Positions 6,431 to 11,343 of a stretch of DNA of 11,343 nucleotides are shown here, in pieces. The notes below the pieces were generated by a model. It did not search any database. It was given only the letters and a program-made list of their open reading frames with translations, and was not told where the DNA came from. This stretch comes from Spirochaetaceae bacterium (lineage in GTDB: Bacteria > Spirochaetota > Spirochaetia > Treponematales > Breznakiellaceae), in NCBI GenBank assembly GCA_031258335.1, contig JAIRMY010000058.1, forward strand, positions 1-11,343. The letters are read 5' to 3'. The stretch's first letter is position 1. Each line of letters opens with the position of its first letter. Both the position numbers and the translations under genes were made by a program.

Positions 6431-6521
6431 TTAGAAGGGAGTAGTTGTAAAATTCAAAATCAACATACTGGCGGATAGTCCCGCCTGGTTTTGAATCCCT
6501 TGCGGATAACGAGACTTTTAA
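6431..6521 (+). ncRNA. yybP-ykoY manganese riboswitch aptamer
   Basis: Carries the family's signature blocks GGGAGTAG (6437-6444) and AACGAGAC (6508-6515) at opposite ends of a two-arm RNA. P1 forms from TTAGAAG (6431-6437) and CTTTTAA (6515-6521, one G-U pair). A long arm pairs ATTCAAAATC (6452-6461) with GGTTTTGAAT (6487-6496), capped by GGCGG/CCGCC. The class binds Mn2+ and usually turns on exporter genes. The next gene is mntP, which independently supports the call. Confidence 0.85.
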
Positions 6522-6567
6522 CATGATTTTTCCTTTTTTGGGGAAATTGTGTTAAAAGTCTTTTTTT
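6513..6567 (+). terminator. Riboswitch expression platform: intrinsic terminator before mntP
   Basis: GACTTTTAACA (6513-6523) and TGTTAAAAGTC (6550-6560) form a perfect 11-bp stem, with an inner TTTCC/GGAAA stem, followed directly by seven T (6561-6567). The first arm overlaps the 3' strand of aptamer stem P1 (6515-6521), so the two structures exclude each other. Mn2+-stabilised P1 should block the terminator and allow mntP expression. Confidence 0.85.
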
Positions 6568-6615
6568 ATGCGCGGTAGGCGGCTCATCCTAAGATCGTAA
6601 TAGGAGTAAATTATC

Positions 6616-7197
6616 ATGGGTCTATTAGAAATTATTTTAATTGCCGTAAGTTTGGCAATGGATGCGTTTGCCGTATCAATCACGCTGGGTTTATCCGTAA
6701 AAAAGTGTCCCTCAAAAAAACCAAAGTTGACGGAAATTATGATTCCGGGTTTGTATTTTGGTTTCTTTCAGTCCCTCATGCCCGCGATTGGGTATTTTGC
6801 GGGCATCTTTTTTGTAAGCAAATTAGAGGATCTGGATCATTGGATAGCCTTGGCTCTGCTCGGATGTATAGGTGGAAAAATGATAAAGGACAGCTTTTCA
6901 AAAGAAGATAGAGAGGAAAAACATGATAAAAATTCTTTTGGATTTGTAAAAATGCTGCTTTTAGCCATTGCCACCAGTATTGACGCGCTCGCCGTAGGCA
7001 CAACGTTTGCCTTTTTCAAGGTGAATATATATACGGCGATAGCAATAACAGGCCCCGTCACTTTTTTCATTGCGACAAGCGGCGTGTTAATCGGCAGTGT
7101 ATTTGGAACAAAATTCAGGTCAAAGGCGGAATTTGCCGGAGGCGCGGTTCTTGTCATAATAGGGATAAAAATTTTAGCCGAACATCTTTTCTTCTAA
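6616..7197 (+). CDS. mntP: Manganese efflux pump MntP
   Basis: Inner-membrane Mn2+ exporter that protects against manganese excess. The protein has 193 residues, close to the usual length of about 190, and six predicted helices built as two repeats of three. Each repeat has the conserved acidic residue of the family: D16 in SLAMDAFAVSI and D123 in ATSIDALAVGT. Glycine-rich helices (GLYFGFFQSLMPAIGYFAG, LLGCIGGKMI) and a charged cytoplasmic loop KEDREEKHDK also match. AGGAG at about 6603-6607 supports the ATG. It is monocistronic behind its own promoter and a yybP-ykoY riboswitch, so it should be induced by Mn2+. Nothing is unusual in the protein. Confidence 0.95.
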   Translation: MGLLEIILIAVSLAMDAFAVSITLGLSVKKCPSKKPKLTEIMIPGLYFGFFQSLMPAIGYFAGIFFVSKLEDLDHWIALALLGCIGGKMIKDSFSKEDREEKHDKNSFGFVKMLLLAIATSIDALAVGTTFAFFKVNIYTAIAITGPVTFFIATSGVLIGSVFGTKFRSKAEFAGGAVLVIIGIKILAEHLFF

Positions 7198-7201
7198 CGC
7201 C

Positions 7202-7231
7202 TTGACAAACCGCCCCCTCATTCCCTACCAT
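7202..7231 (+). promoter_or_regulatory. Candidate promoter of the tRNA-Val gene
   Basis: TTGACA (7202-7207) begins 5 bases after the mntP stop codon. An 18-base spacer leads to TACCAT (7226-7231; 4/6 match). Predicted start is near 7238, five bases before the mature tRNA. Confidence 0.45.
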
Positions 7232-7242
7232 GAATCATATTC

Positions 7243-7314
7243 GGGTGATTAACTCAGTGGGAGAGTGCTACCTTCACACGGTAGAAGTCACTGGTTCAAG
7301 TCCAGTATCACCCA
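7243..7314 (+). tRNA. tRNA-Val, anticodon CAC
   Basis: A complete 72-base cloverleaf. Acceptor GGGTGAT (7243-7249) pairs with ATCACCC (7307-7313); discriminator is A7314. D-stem ACTC/GAGT, anticodon stem CTACC/GGTAG with loop TTCACAC, T-arm ACTGG-TTCAAGT-CCAGT. The anticodon CAC reads GUG valine codons. The 3' CCA is not encoded (TGG follows), so it must be added after transcription. It lies between mntP and the ABC ATPase gene on the same strand. No clear terminator follows, so run-on into the ATPase gene is possible. Confidence 0.95.
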
Positions 7315-7375
7315 TGGCGGAGGGGCGGCAGCCAAGGCGCTTGCTACTATGAGACAAGCCCTGTAAGGAGACTGC

Positions 7376-8500
7376 ATGGCAAGAGTCGAACTCAAAGGCA
7401 TCAGCAAAGTGTATGACGGTTCTATCCGGGTTGTTGATACCGTTGATGTTGTCGTTGAGGACAAGGAATTCGTGGCTTTTGTAGGGCCTTCCGGCTGTGG
7501 AAAATCGACAACCCTGCGTATGATAGCCGGACTCGAGGATATTACCGAAGGCGAACTGCTAATAGACGGCGAATTGATCAATGACACGCCGCCCAAAGAC
7601 AGAAATATAGCGATGGTGTTTCAAAATTACGCGCTCTATCCGCATATGACGGTGTACGAAAACATGGCTTTCGGGCTTCGTATAAAGAAGATGAAAAAAG
7701 ATGACATCGACAAACGGGTACGCGAGGCGGCAAAAATCCTTGACATAGAAAAATTTCTTGACCGCAAACCCAAGGCGCTATCAGGCGGCCAGCGTCAGCG
7801 TGTCGCGTTAGGGCGGGCCATAGTCAGGCAACCCAAGGTATTCCTGTTTGATGAACCGCTCTCCAACCTGGACGCTAAACTTCGTGTCCAGATGAGAGCC
7901 GAGCTTTCAAGCCTGCGCCGCCGTCTTGACGCAACGATGATATACGTTACGCATGATCAGGCGGAAGCGATGACCATGGCGGACAAGATAGTCGTGTACA
8001 AGGACGGCAAAGTACAGCAAATAGGCCCGCCGTTGCGCCTTTACAACTACCCGGCAAACAAATTTGTCGCGGGCTTTATCGGTTCGCCGCCGATGAATTT
8101 TTTGACAGTTACCGTTGTCGAAGAGGACGGCGGCGTCATGCTTGACGAGGGCAGCTTCAGGCTTCCGGCATACACGGAACACGCGGAACACTTAAAAAAA
8201 TATGCGGACAAGGAAGTATACTTAAGTGTACGCCCCGAAGATTTAATCCTTGGCGGTGACCCCGAAGCGAAAAACAGCATACCGCTCTTGGTAAGCGTTG
8301 TAGAACCGCTCGGCGCGGAAACCATGCTCCGGCTCAATACAAAGACGCAGGATTTGGTTGCCCGGATGCCCCCAAACCGTGATTTTACCGTGAACGAGGA
8401 ACTGCGCTTCACGCCGCGTATGGAAAATGCCCGTTACTTTGACAAGGAGACGGAGTTCGCCATCCTCCCGCAGCCGGAACCGCAGCCGCAAGATGCGTAG
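7376..8500 (+). CDS. Carbohydrate ABC transporter ATP-binding protein (MsmK/UgpC/MalK type)
   Basis: Cytoplasmic ATPase that powers sugar or glycerol-phosphate importers of the CUT1 type. It has 374 residues, normal for the family. Walker A is GPSGCGKST (37-45), Q-loop VFQNYALYPHMTV with Q83, signature LSGGQ (135-139), Walker B VFLFDE (155-160) and H-loop H193 in VTHDQAEAMT. The C-terminal TOBE/OB region (from about 235) has FIGSPPMNF and SVRPEDLIL. An AAGGAG site lies just before the ATG. No permease or binding-protein gene is next to it, so it may serve several transporters, as MsmX does in Bacillus (inference). The tail is rich in Pro/Gln/Glu. Its last 8 bases overlap tyrA. Confidence 0.93.
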   Translation: MARVELKGISKVYDGSIRVVDTVDVVVEDKEFVAFVGPSGCGKSTTLRMIAGLEDITEGELLIDGELINDTPPKDRNIAMVFQNYALYPHMTVYENMAFGLRIKKMKKDDIDKRVREAAKILDIEKFLDRKPKALSGGQRQRVALGRAIVRQPKVFLFDEPLSNLDAKLRVQMRAELSSLRRRLDATMIYVTHDQAEAMTMADKIVVYKDGKVQQIGPPLRLYNYPANKFVAGFIGSPPMNFLTVTVVEEDGGVMLDEGSFRLPAYTEHAEHLKKYADKEVYLSVRPEDLILGGDPEAKNSIPLLVSVVEPLGAETMLRLNTKTQDLVARMPPNRDFTVNEELRFTPRMENARYFDKETEFAILPQPEPQPQDA

Positions 8501-9377
8501 CCTTTCCAACGCCGTTTACGGTTTTGCCGGATTGGGGCTTATGGGCGGGTCTTTTGCAAAGGCAATCCGCGCAAAACTGCTTGACGAGCCCGGCGCAAGC
8601 GGTAAAATTTTCGCGCTTGATACCAACAAAGCAACGCTTGGCGCCGCCGTTGAACGCGGCATCGCCGACCAAACTTTTGAACCGGATTGCGCCGCGCTGA
8701 TGCTGAAACAATGCGATGTGGTCTTTATATGCCTTTACCCTTCAACAACTATAGATTTTCTTAAAACATACAGGGACGATTTCAAAAGCGGGGCGCTTGT
8801 AAGCGACATTTCCGGCGTAAAAATGGGCGTTATGGGCGCTCTCCTCGATATTTTGCGCGAAGATGTGGATTTTATCTGCGGACATCCCATGGCAGGCAGT
8901 GAAAAAGAAGGTTTTTATCACTCGTCCGAGTATCTTTTTGAGGGGCGCAACTATATTTTGATGCCCCATAAGGCAAATAAACCTGAAAACCTTGATTTTT
9001 TTAAGAGTTTGGCTGGGGCTCTGGGCTTTTCGCGTATCACGGAAACGGATTATCTGTCGCATGACCATAAGATAGCGTTTACCAGCCAGCTTTGCCACGT
9101 AATAGCGTCCGCGCTGGTGGAAAGCGCCGAGGACACGAAAATAACGGCGTTTGGCGGCGGCAGTTTTGAAGACCTGACACGTATAGCCATGATAAACGCC
9201 CCGCTGTGGACGGAACTCTTTCTTGCCAACCGCGGAGAGCTTTTATCGCACATAGAAACATTCAAACTATCGCTGGAAAAAATATCGGCGCTGATTGCCG
9301 TCTCCGACAGCAATGGACTCTGCGAGTTTCTTGAAGCAGTACGCCTTAAACGTACCGCTATGTCGATGCTATGCTGA
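8493..9377 (+). CDS. tyrA: Prephenate dehydrogenase
   Basis: Makes 4-hydroxyphenylpyruvate from prephenate with NAD(P)+ in tyrosine biosynthesis; cytosolic. It has 294 residues. The Rossmann motif GLGLMGGS (13-20) is followed by an acidic residue after strand 2 (IFALDTN, D43), which favours NAD+. SDISGVK (104-110) and GHPMAGSEKEG (130-140), with the catalytic His131, match the family, as does the all-helical C-terminal half. There is no chorismate mutase or ACT domain. The frame is open back to 8427, but the true start is the ATG at 8493, directly before the Rossmann strand. It overlaps the ABC ATPase stop by 8 bp (ATGCGTAG), so translation is probably coupled. The ribosome site is weak, which fits coupling. 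Confidence 0.9.
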   Translation: MRSLSNAVYGFAGLGLMGGSFAKAIRAKLLDEPGASGKIFALDTNKATLGAAVERGIADQTFEPDCAALMLKQCDVVFICLYPSTTIDFLKTYRDDFKSGALVSDISGVKMGVMGALLDILREDVDFICGHPMAGSEKEGFYHSSEYLFEGRNYILMPHKANKPENLDFFKSLAGALGFSRITETDYLSHDHKIAFTSQLCHVIASALVESAEDTKITAFGGGSFEDLTRIAMINAPLWTELFLANRGELLSHIETFKLSLEKISALIAVSDSNGLCEFLEAVRLKRTAMSMLC

Positions 9378-9380
9378 TGG

Positions 9381-9409
9381 CGGGGCGGCCGCTTGGGCCG
9401 TCCCCGTTT
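9381..9409. terminator. Probable bidirectional terminator between convergent genes
   Basis: CGGGGCGGCC (9381-9390), loop GCTTG, GGCCGTCCCCG (9396-9406): ten pairs with one bulged T, followed by TTTA. It starts 3 bases after the tyrA stop and ends just before the stop of the leftward acidic protein gene. The T-run is short on one strand and absent on the other, so efficiency is uncertain. Confidence 0.55.
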
Positions 9410-9414
9410 AGCGC

Positions 9415-9741
9415 TTAGTCATCGTACTCGTCTTCGTCAAAATCATCGTCGAAGTCGTCATCGTCATCGTCATCGTCATCATCGTCAAAGTCTTCGTCAT
9501 CCTCGTCATCATCGAAGTCGTCGTCATCATCATCGAAATCATCGTCATCATCGAAGTCGTCATCATCAAAATCCTCGTCCTCATCCTCGTCATCAATATA
9601 GTCGTCATCTTCGTCATCGTCGTAGGCAACCCTTGGCCGAGTCACAAGGCTTACTCTTTCGGCGCGGCAAAACATGGAGTCCAATACCGCCGCGCGAAGT
9701 CTTTCCGCTAAATCGTTTTGCATAACATTTTTCAGAACCAT
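9415..9741 (-). CDS. Small protein with extreme Asp/Glu-rich tail, function unknown
   Basis: A 108-residue protein. Residues 1-40 form a basic or mixed N-terminal part (MVLKNVMQNDLAERLRAAVL and SMFCRAERVSLVTRPRVAYD), probably with one amphipathic helix. From about residue 40 to the end nearly every residue is Asp or Glu, with Phe/Tyr spaced through it (DDDDFDDDDDFDDD). The tail resembles in style the acidic end of the RNA polymerase delta subunit, but the folded HARE domain of delta is absent. I do not recognise the family. A TTG start at 9756 is possible, but the ATG at 9741 has GGAG 6 bases upstream and is preferred. The tail is encoded by GAT/GAC trinucleotide repeats. It has its own promoter with a dyad operator. 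A nucleic-acid mimic or cation buffer is conceivable (speculation). Confidence 0.7.
   Translation of the reverse strand: MVLKNVMQNDLAERLRAAVLDSMFCRAERVSLVTRPRVAYDDDEDDDYIDDEDEDEDFDDDDFDDDDDFDDDDDDFDDDEDDEDFDDDDDDDDDDDFDDDFDEDEYDD
9420..9616. repeat. Trinucleotide (TCA/TCG) microsatellite coding for the acidic tail
   Basis: About 200 bases made almost only of TCA, TCG, TCC and TCT triplets on the plus strand, interrupted every few units by AAA or AAG triplets. On the minus strand this gives Asp/Glu runs with Phe at the interruptions. Changes by whole triplets would keep the reading frame, so length variation among strains is expected. Confidence 0.85.
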
Positions 9742-9806
9742 AACGCTCTCCGTCAATTAAAAAAACTTAAGCGCCGCCACATGATTTTTGCAAAGCGGCT
9801 CATAAA

Positions 9807-9835
9807 AACATAGATTAACATATAATCTATGTCAA
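9807..9835 (-). promoter_or_regulatory. Promoter of the acidic-tail protein gene
   Basis: Reading leftward: TTGACA (9835-9830), 17 bases, TATGTT (9812-9807). Predicted start is near 9800, giving a leader of about 60 bases. The leader can fold GCCGC (9800-9796) with GCGGC (9778-9774), and seven T follow eight bases later, so a weak attenuator before the gene is possible. Confidence 0.55.
9808..9832. promoter_or_regulatory. Candidate operator: perfect 10-bp dyad across the promoter
   Basis: ACATAGATTA (9808-9817), 5-base centre, TAATCTATGT (9823-9832). The dyad covers the entire -35/-10 spacer and touches both boxes, the usual geometry for a dimeric repressor or a MerR-type activator. No regulator gene lies next to it. 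Confidence 0.55.
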
Positions 9836-9854
9836 GAAATTTCGATGCGCAACC

Positions 9855-10739
9855 CTACGGCGTCTCGTCAACCCCGGCAGCTTCTTCGGTTTTTTCGGCA
9901 ACAGCCTCCGGCGGAGTCAGATTGGTAATCGTAAAGACTTCTTCCTGACCGTTCAGACCTTCCGGTTTGGAATAGTTGTACGTAACCGTCGCGCCGTCGC
10001 ACAGTATAGGCGATGCAATGGTCTGCGCCTGCTGCCTGAAATCGCCGGCAAGAAACGCCTCGCTGGAAAGCGTACTTATGTCTGTTTCAACGAAGTATAT
10101 CCTGCCGCCCATTGTAAAATCCATCTCTATGGCATAGCGGCCTTCGCTTTTCCGGCCCGTTGTCTTATCCGTTAAACGGTAAACAAGGTCGTGTTCAAAG
10201 GTTATTTCCTTGCTGTCATTGCTCACCAGAATTTTCGCTTTGGGATTCGACAGAGTCGGGTTAAACACGTTGATAACATAGACGGCAAGGGGACCGTCGT
10301 CTTCGGAAAGCGAATTCATGTTAAACAACGCGCTCTGTTCAGCGCCGTCTTTTATCTGGATAGATATGCTGTTCCCGTTTATGCTCTGCGAAATCGTGTA
10401 CGAACCGCCGGTGGATAGTTTCGCGACGGCAGAGATGGGCTGCAATGTCCATGTAGAACCATCGTTGTAATTCACCTCGAACACATGTATTCCGGGAGAC
10501 ATTTTGACTACCTGGGAATAGTTGTTATCCGGCTTCGTCCAATGTACCTGATAGTTATCCACTTTGGAAATGGCGAGGTTCGGAGAAATTTTTACAGTTA
10601 CAAGCTGTTTTTCGTCCGCTCCTATGGGGTTGAACGTTCCCCTGTCTACCGGAACATCGCAAGAGGCAAGGGCTATCATGCACGCCGCCGCCAAAATCCA
10701 TACCTGCCGCGCCGGGGCGCGTATATACGCTGCTTTCAT
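9855..10739 (-). CDS. Lipoprotein of unknown function
   Basis: A 294-residue protein. Signal peptide residues 1-26 end in a lipobox LASC with the lipidated Cys27, so it should be anchored in a membrane, facing the periplasm or cell surface. The mature protein looks beta-rich: SPGIHVFEVNYNDGSTWTL (81-99) and LSTGGSYTISQSINGNSISI (108-127) resemble PEGA- or Ig-like strand pairs, then a second half rich in strands, and a charged end (EKTEEAAGVDETP). I do not recognise a named family. Ribosome site AAGGA lies 9 bases before the ATG. It has its own strong promoter just after birA and is followed, 98 bp later, by the acidic-tail gene's promoter region. Unlikely to be broken; the function is open. 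Confidence 0.85.
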   Translation of the reverse strand: MKAAYIRAPARQVWILAAACMIALASCDVPVDRGTFNPIGADEKQLVTVKISPNLAISKVDNYQVHWTKPDNNYSQVVKMSPGIHVFEVNYNDGSTWTLQPISAVAKLSTGGSYTISQSINGNSISIQIKDGAEQSALFNMNSLSEDDGPLAVYVINVFNPTLSNPKAKILVSNDSKEITFEHDLVYRLTDKTTGRKSEGRYAIEMDFTMGGRIYFVETDISTLSSEAFLAGDFRQQAQTIASPILCDGATVTYNYSKPEGLNGQEEVFTITNLTPPEAVAEKTEEAAGVDETP

Positions 10740-10817
10740 AGTTATTTATCCTTAACATACGTCATAAATTTGATTCAAGACCGCCAACTTTGATTGGCAT
10801 CCACCGTCTGTATAAGG

Positions 10818-10846
10818 ATTTTATGTAAGTGGCTTTTATATGTCAA
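10818..10846 (-). promoter_or_regulatory. Strong promoter of the lipoprotein gene
   Basis: Reading leftward: TTGACA (10846-10841), exactly 17 bases, TAAAAT (10823-10818). This is 6/6 and 5/6 to consensus, the best promoter in the window. Predicted start is near 10811, with a leader of about 70 bases that holds a short GCCAA/TTGGC hairpin. It suggests high constitutive expression. Confidence 0.75.
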
Positions 10847-10865
10847 TAACCATGCGGCCGTAAGG

Positions 10866-11343
10866 TTAACATTTACCCCGTCTGGGGACAGCAGAGCTCA
10901 ATTCGCCCGCGGCAAAGGCCTGGGGCAAGGTTTTTCCCGAAGGAACGAGTAGTAGTGAACCTGATGCGTCTATCCCTGTAACAATGCCCTCCAACGTGGA
11001 TTGTGGTGAATTGCCAACGCCCGCGGCAAAACGCATATCCTGCCCTTTCATGTAGAGCCGCTTTTCGAGCGCTTCCCGCCATGAACCGTCAAAATCCGGT
11101 GAAAGCGTCTCCGAAAGGGCGTACAGTACACGTTGAAGGGTAAAAAATACCCGGTGCGGCGGCTCTATATACGGCGCCGCCCTGTCCGGGCTTAACCTGG
11201 CAAGGATGGACGCTATAGAAACGGCGTTGGCCGGTAAATCCGTTTCGGCTATGTTCACCCCTACCCCTATCAGAACAGTCCGGCAATCGCTTTCGGTTAT
11301 GAGGCCGGCGCACTTTCCGCCGTCCAACATCACATCGTTAGGC
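10866..11343 (-). CDS. birA: Biotin--[acetyl-CoA-carboxylase] ligase, N-terminal part beyond right edge
   Basis: Attaches biotin to carrier domains (for example acetyl-CoA carboxylase BCCP) via biotinyl-5'-AMP; cytosolic. The window holds the last 158 codons. At the right edge the frame reads PNDVMLDGGKCAGLITES, the KWPND-type active-site motif with the lysine of GGKCAGL, then VLIGVGVNI. The C-terminal SH3-like domain has LEGIVTGIDASGSLLLVPSG and ends with AAGEL. The frame continues past the edge, so an internal GTG at 11333 is not the start. Whether an N-terminal DNA-binding domain exists cannot be seen. The small tail PRRGKC is ordinary. The downstream lipoprotein has its own promoter, so these are separate units. 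Confidence 0.9.
   Translation of the reverse strand, partial: PNDVMLDGGKCAGLITESDCRTVLIGVGVNIAETDLPANAVSIASILARLSPDRAAPYIEPPHRVFFTLQRVLYALSETLSPDFDGSWREALEKRLYMKGQDMRFAAGVGNSPQSTLEGIVTGIDASGSLLLVPSGKTLPQAFAAGELSSAVPRRGKC

Noticed and set aside
8427..8492. Longer start for tyrA
   Set aside because: The extra residues are Arg/Ser-rich and lie inside the ABC ATPase gene in another frame. The ATG at 8493 sits right before the Rossmann strand.
9420..9616. CRISPR-like repeat array
   Set aside because: The repeat unit is a triplet with no spacers; it is a coding microsatellite.
9393..9725. Plus-strand Arg/His-rich open frame
   Set aside because: It is the mirror of the Asp-coding triplet repeat, overlaps the terminator, and has no ribosome site.
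9742..9756. TTG start of the acidic protein at 9756
   Set aside because: The ATG at 9741 has a well-spaced GGAG, while the TTG is preceded only by an A/T-rich stretch.
11331..11333. GTG at 11333 as the birA start
   Set aside because: The frame continues to the window edge with the conserved PND of the active-site motif upstream of it, so the gene extends beyond the window.

Overview
This window looks like chromosomal DNA of a spirochaete, most likely a Treponema-type gut bacterium. That is an inference from gene content: a retropepsin-like clan AA protein of a kind common in treponemes, an MsmK/UgpC-type ABC ATPase followed by tyrA, and a spirochaete-style lipoprotein. No rRNA or other phylogenetic marker is present. 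Base composition looks balanced and promoters are mostly sigma70-like (TTGACA-type -35 boxes). The exact species cannot be read from the sequence.

Region 1 (1-3329) is a divergent, possibly metal-related unit. A TonB-dependent outer-membrane receptor, cut by the left edge, reads leftward. A DUF4213/DUF364 protein, a family annotated as putative heavy-metal chelation, reads rightward. It overlaps by 4 bp a protein resembling periplasmic Fe3+-type solute-binding proteins but with no signal peptide. Back-to-back promoters lie in the 127-bp gap.

Region 2 (3330-6332) is a patch of gene remnants. It holds a DUF2141 secreted protein with a one-base frameshift, the front part of a Cys-rich flavodoxin-family protein, a shortened clan AA aspartic protease between two imperfect 24/25-bp direct repeats, and an intact EamA/DMT transporter with a 23-histidine tail. 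It ends with a collapsed DNA methylase/specificity (R-M) gene that has an in-frame deletion and an insert made of tandem perfect palindromes.

Region 3 (6333-7197) is a manganese-export unit: promoter, yybP-ykoY riboswitch, intrinsic terminator and mntP. The 3' arm of aptamer stem P1 is also the 5' arm of the terminator, as expected for a Mn2+ ON switch.

Region 4 (7198-9409) has tRNA-Val(CAC), an MsmK/UgpC-type sugar ABC transporter ATPase, and tyrA (prephenate dehydrogenase), which overlaps the ATPase gene by 8 bp. It ends in a hairpin shared with the convergent gene.

Region 5 (9415-11343) reads leftward. It has the 3' part of a biotin-protein ligase (birA, cut by the right edge), a lipoprotein of unknown function with a near-consensus promoter, and a small protein with an extreme Asp/Glu tail encoded by a trinucleotide microsatellite. 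The promoter of this last gene carries a perfect 10-bp dyad that fills the space between its -35 and -10 boxes.

Three separate metal-handling elements (TonB receptor/DUF364, His-tailed DMT exporter, MntP) lie within 7 kb. The remnants between them suggest a region shaped by insertion and deletion. No CRISPR array, intact transposase or phage gene was seen.
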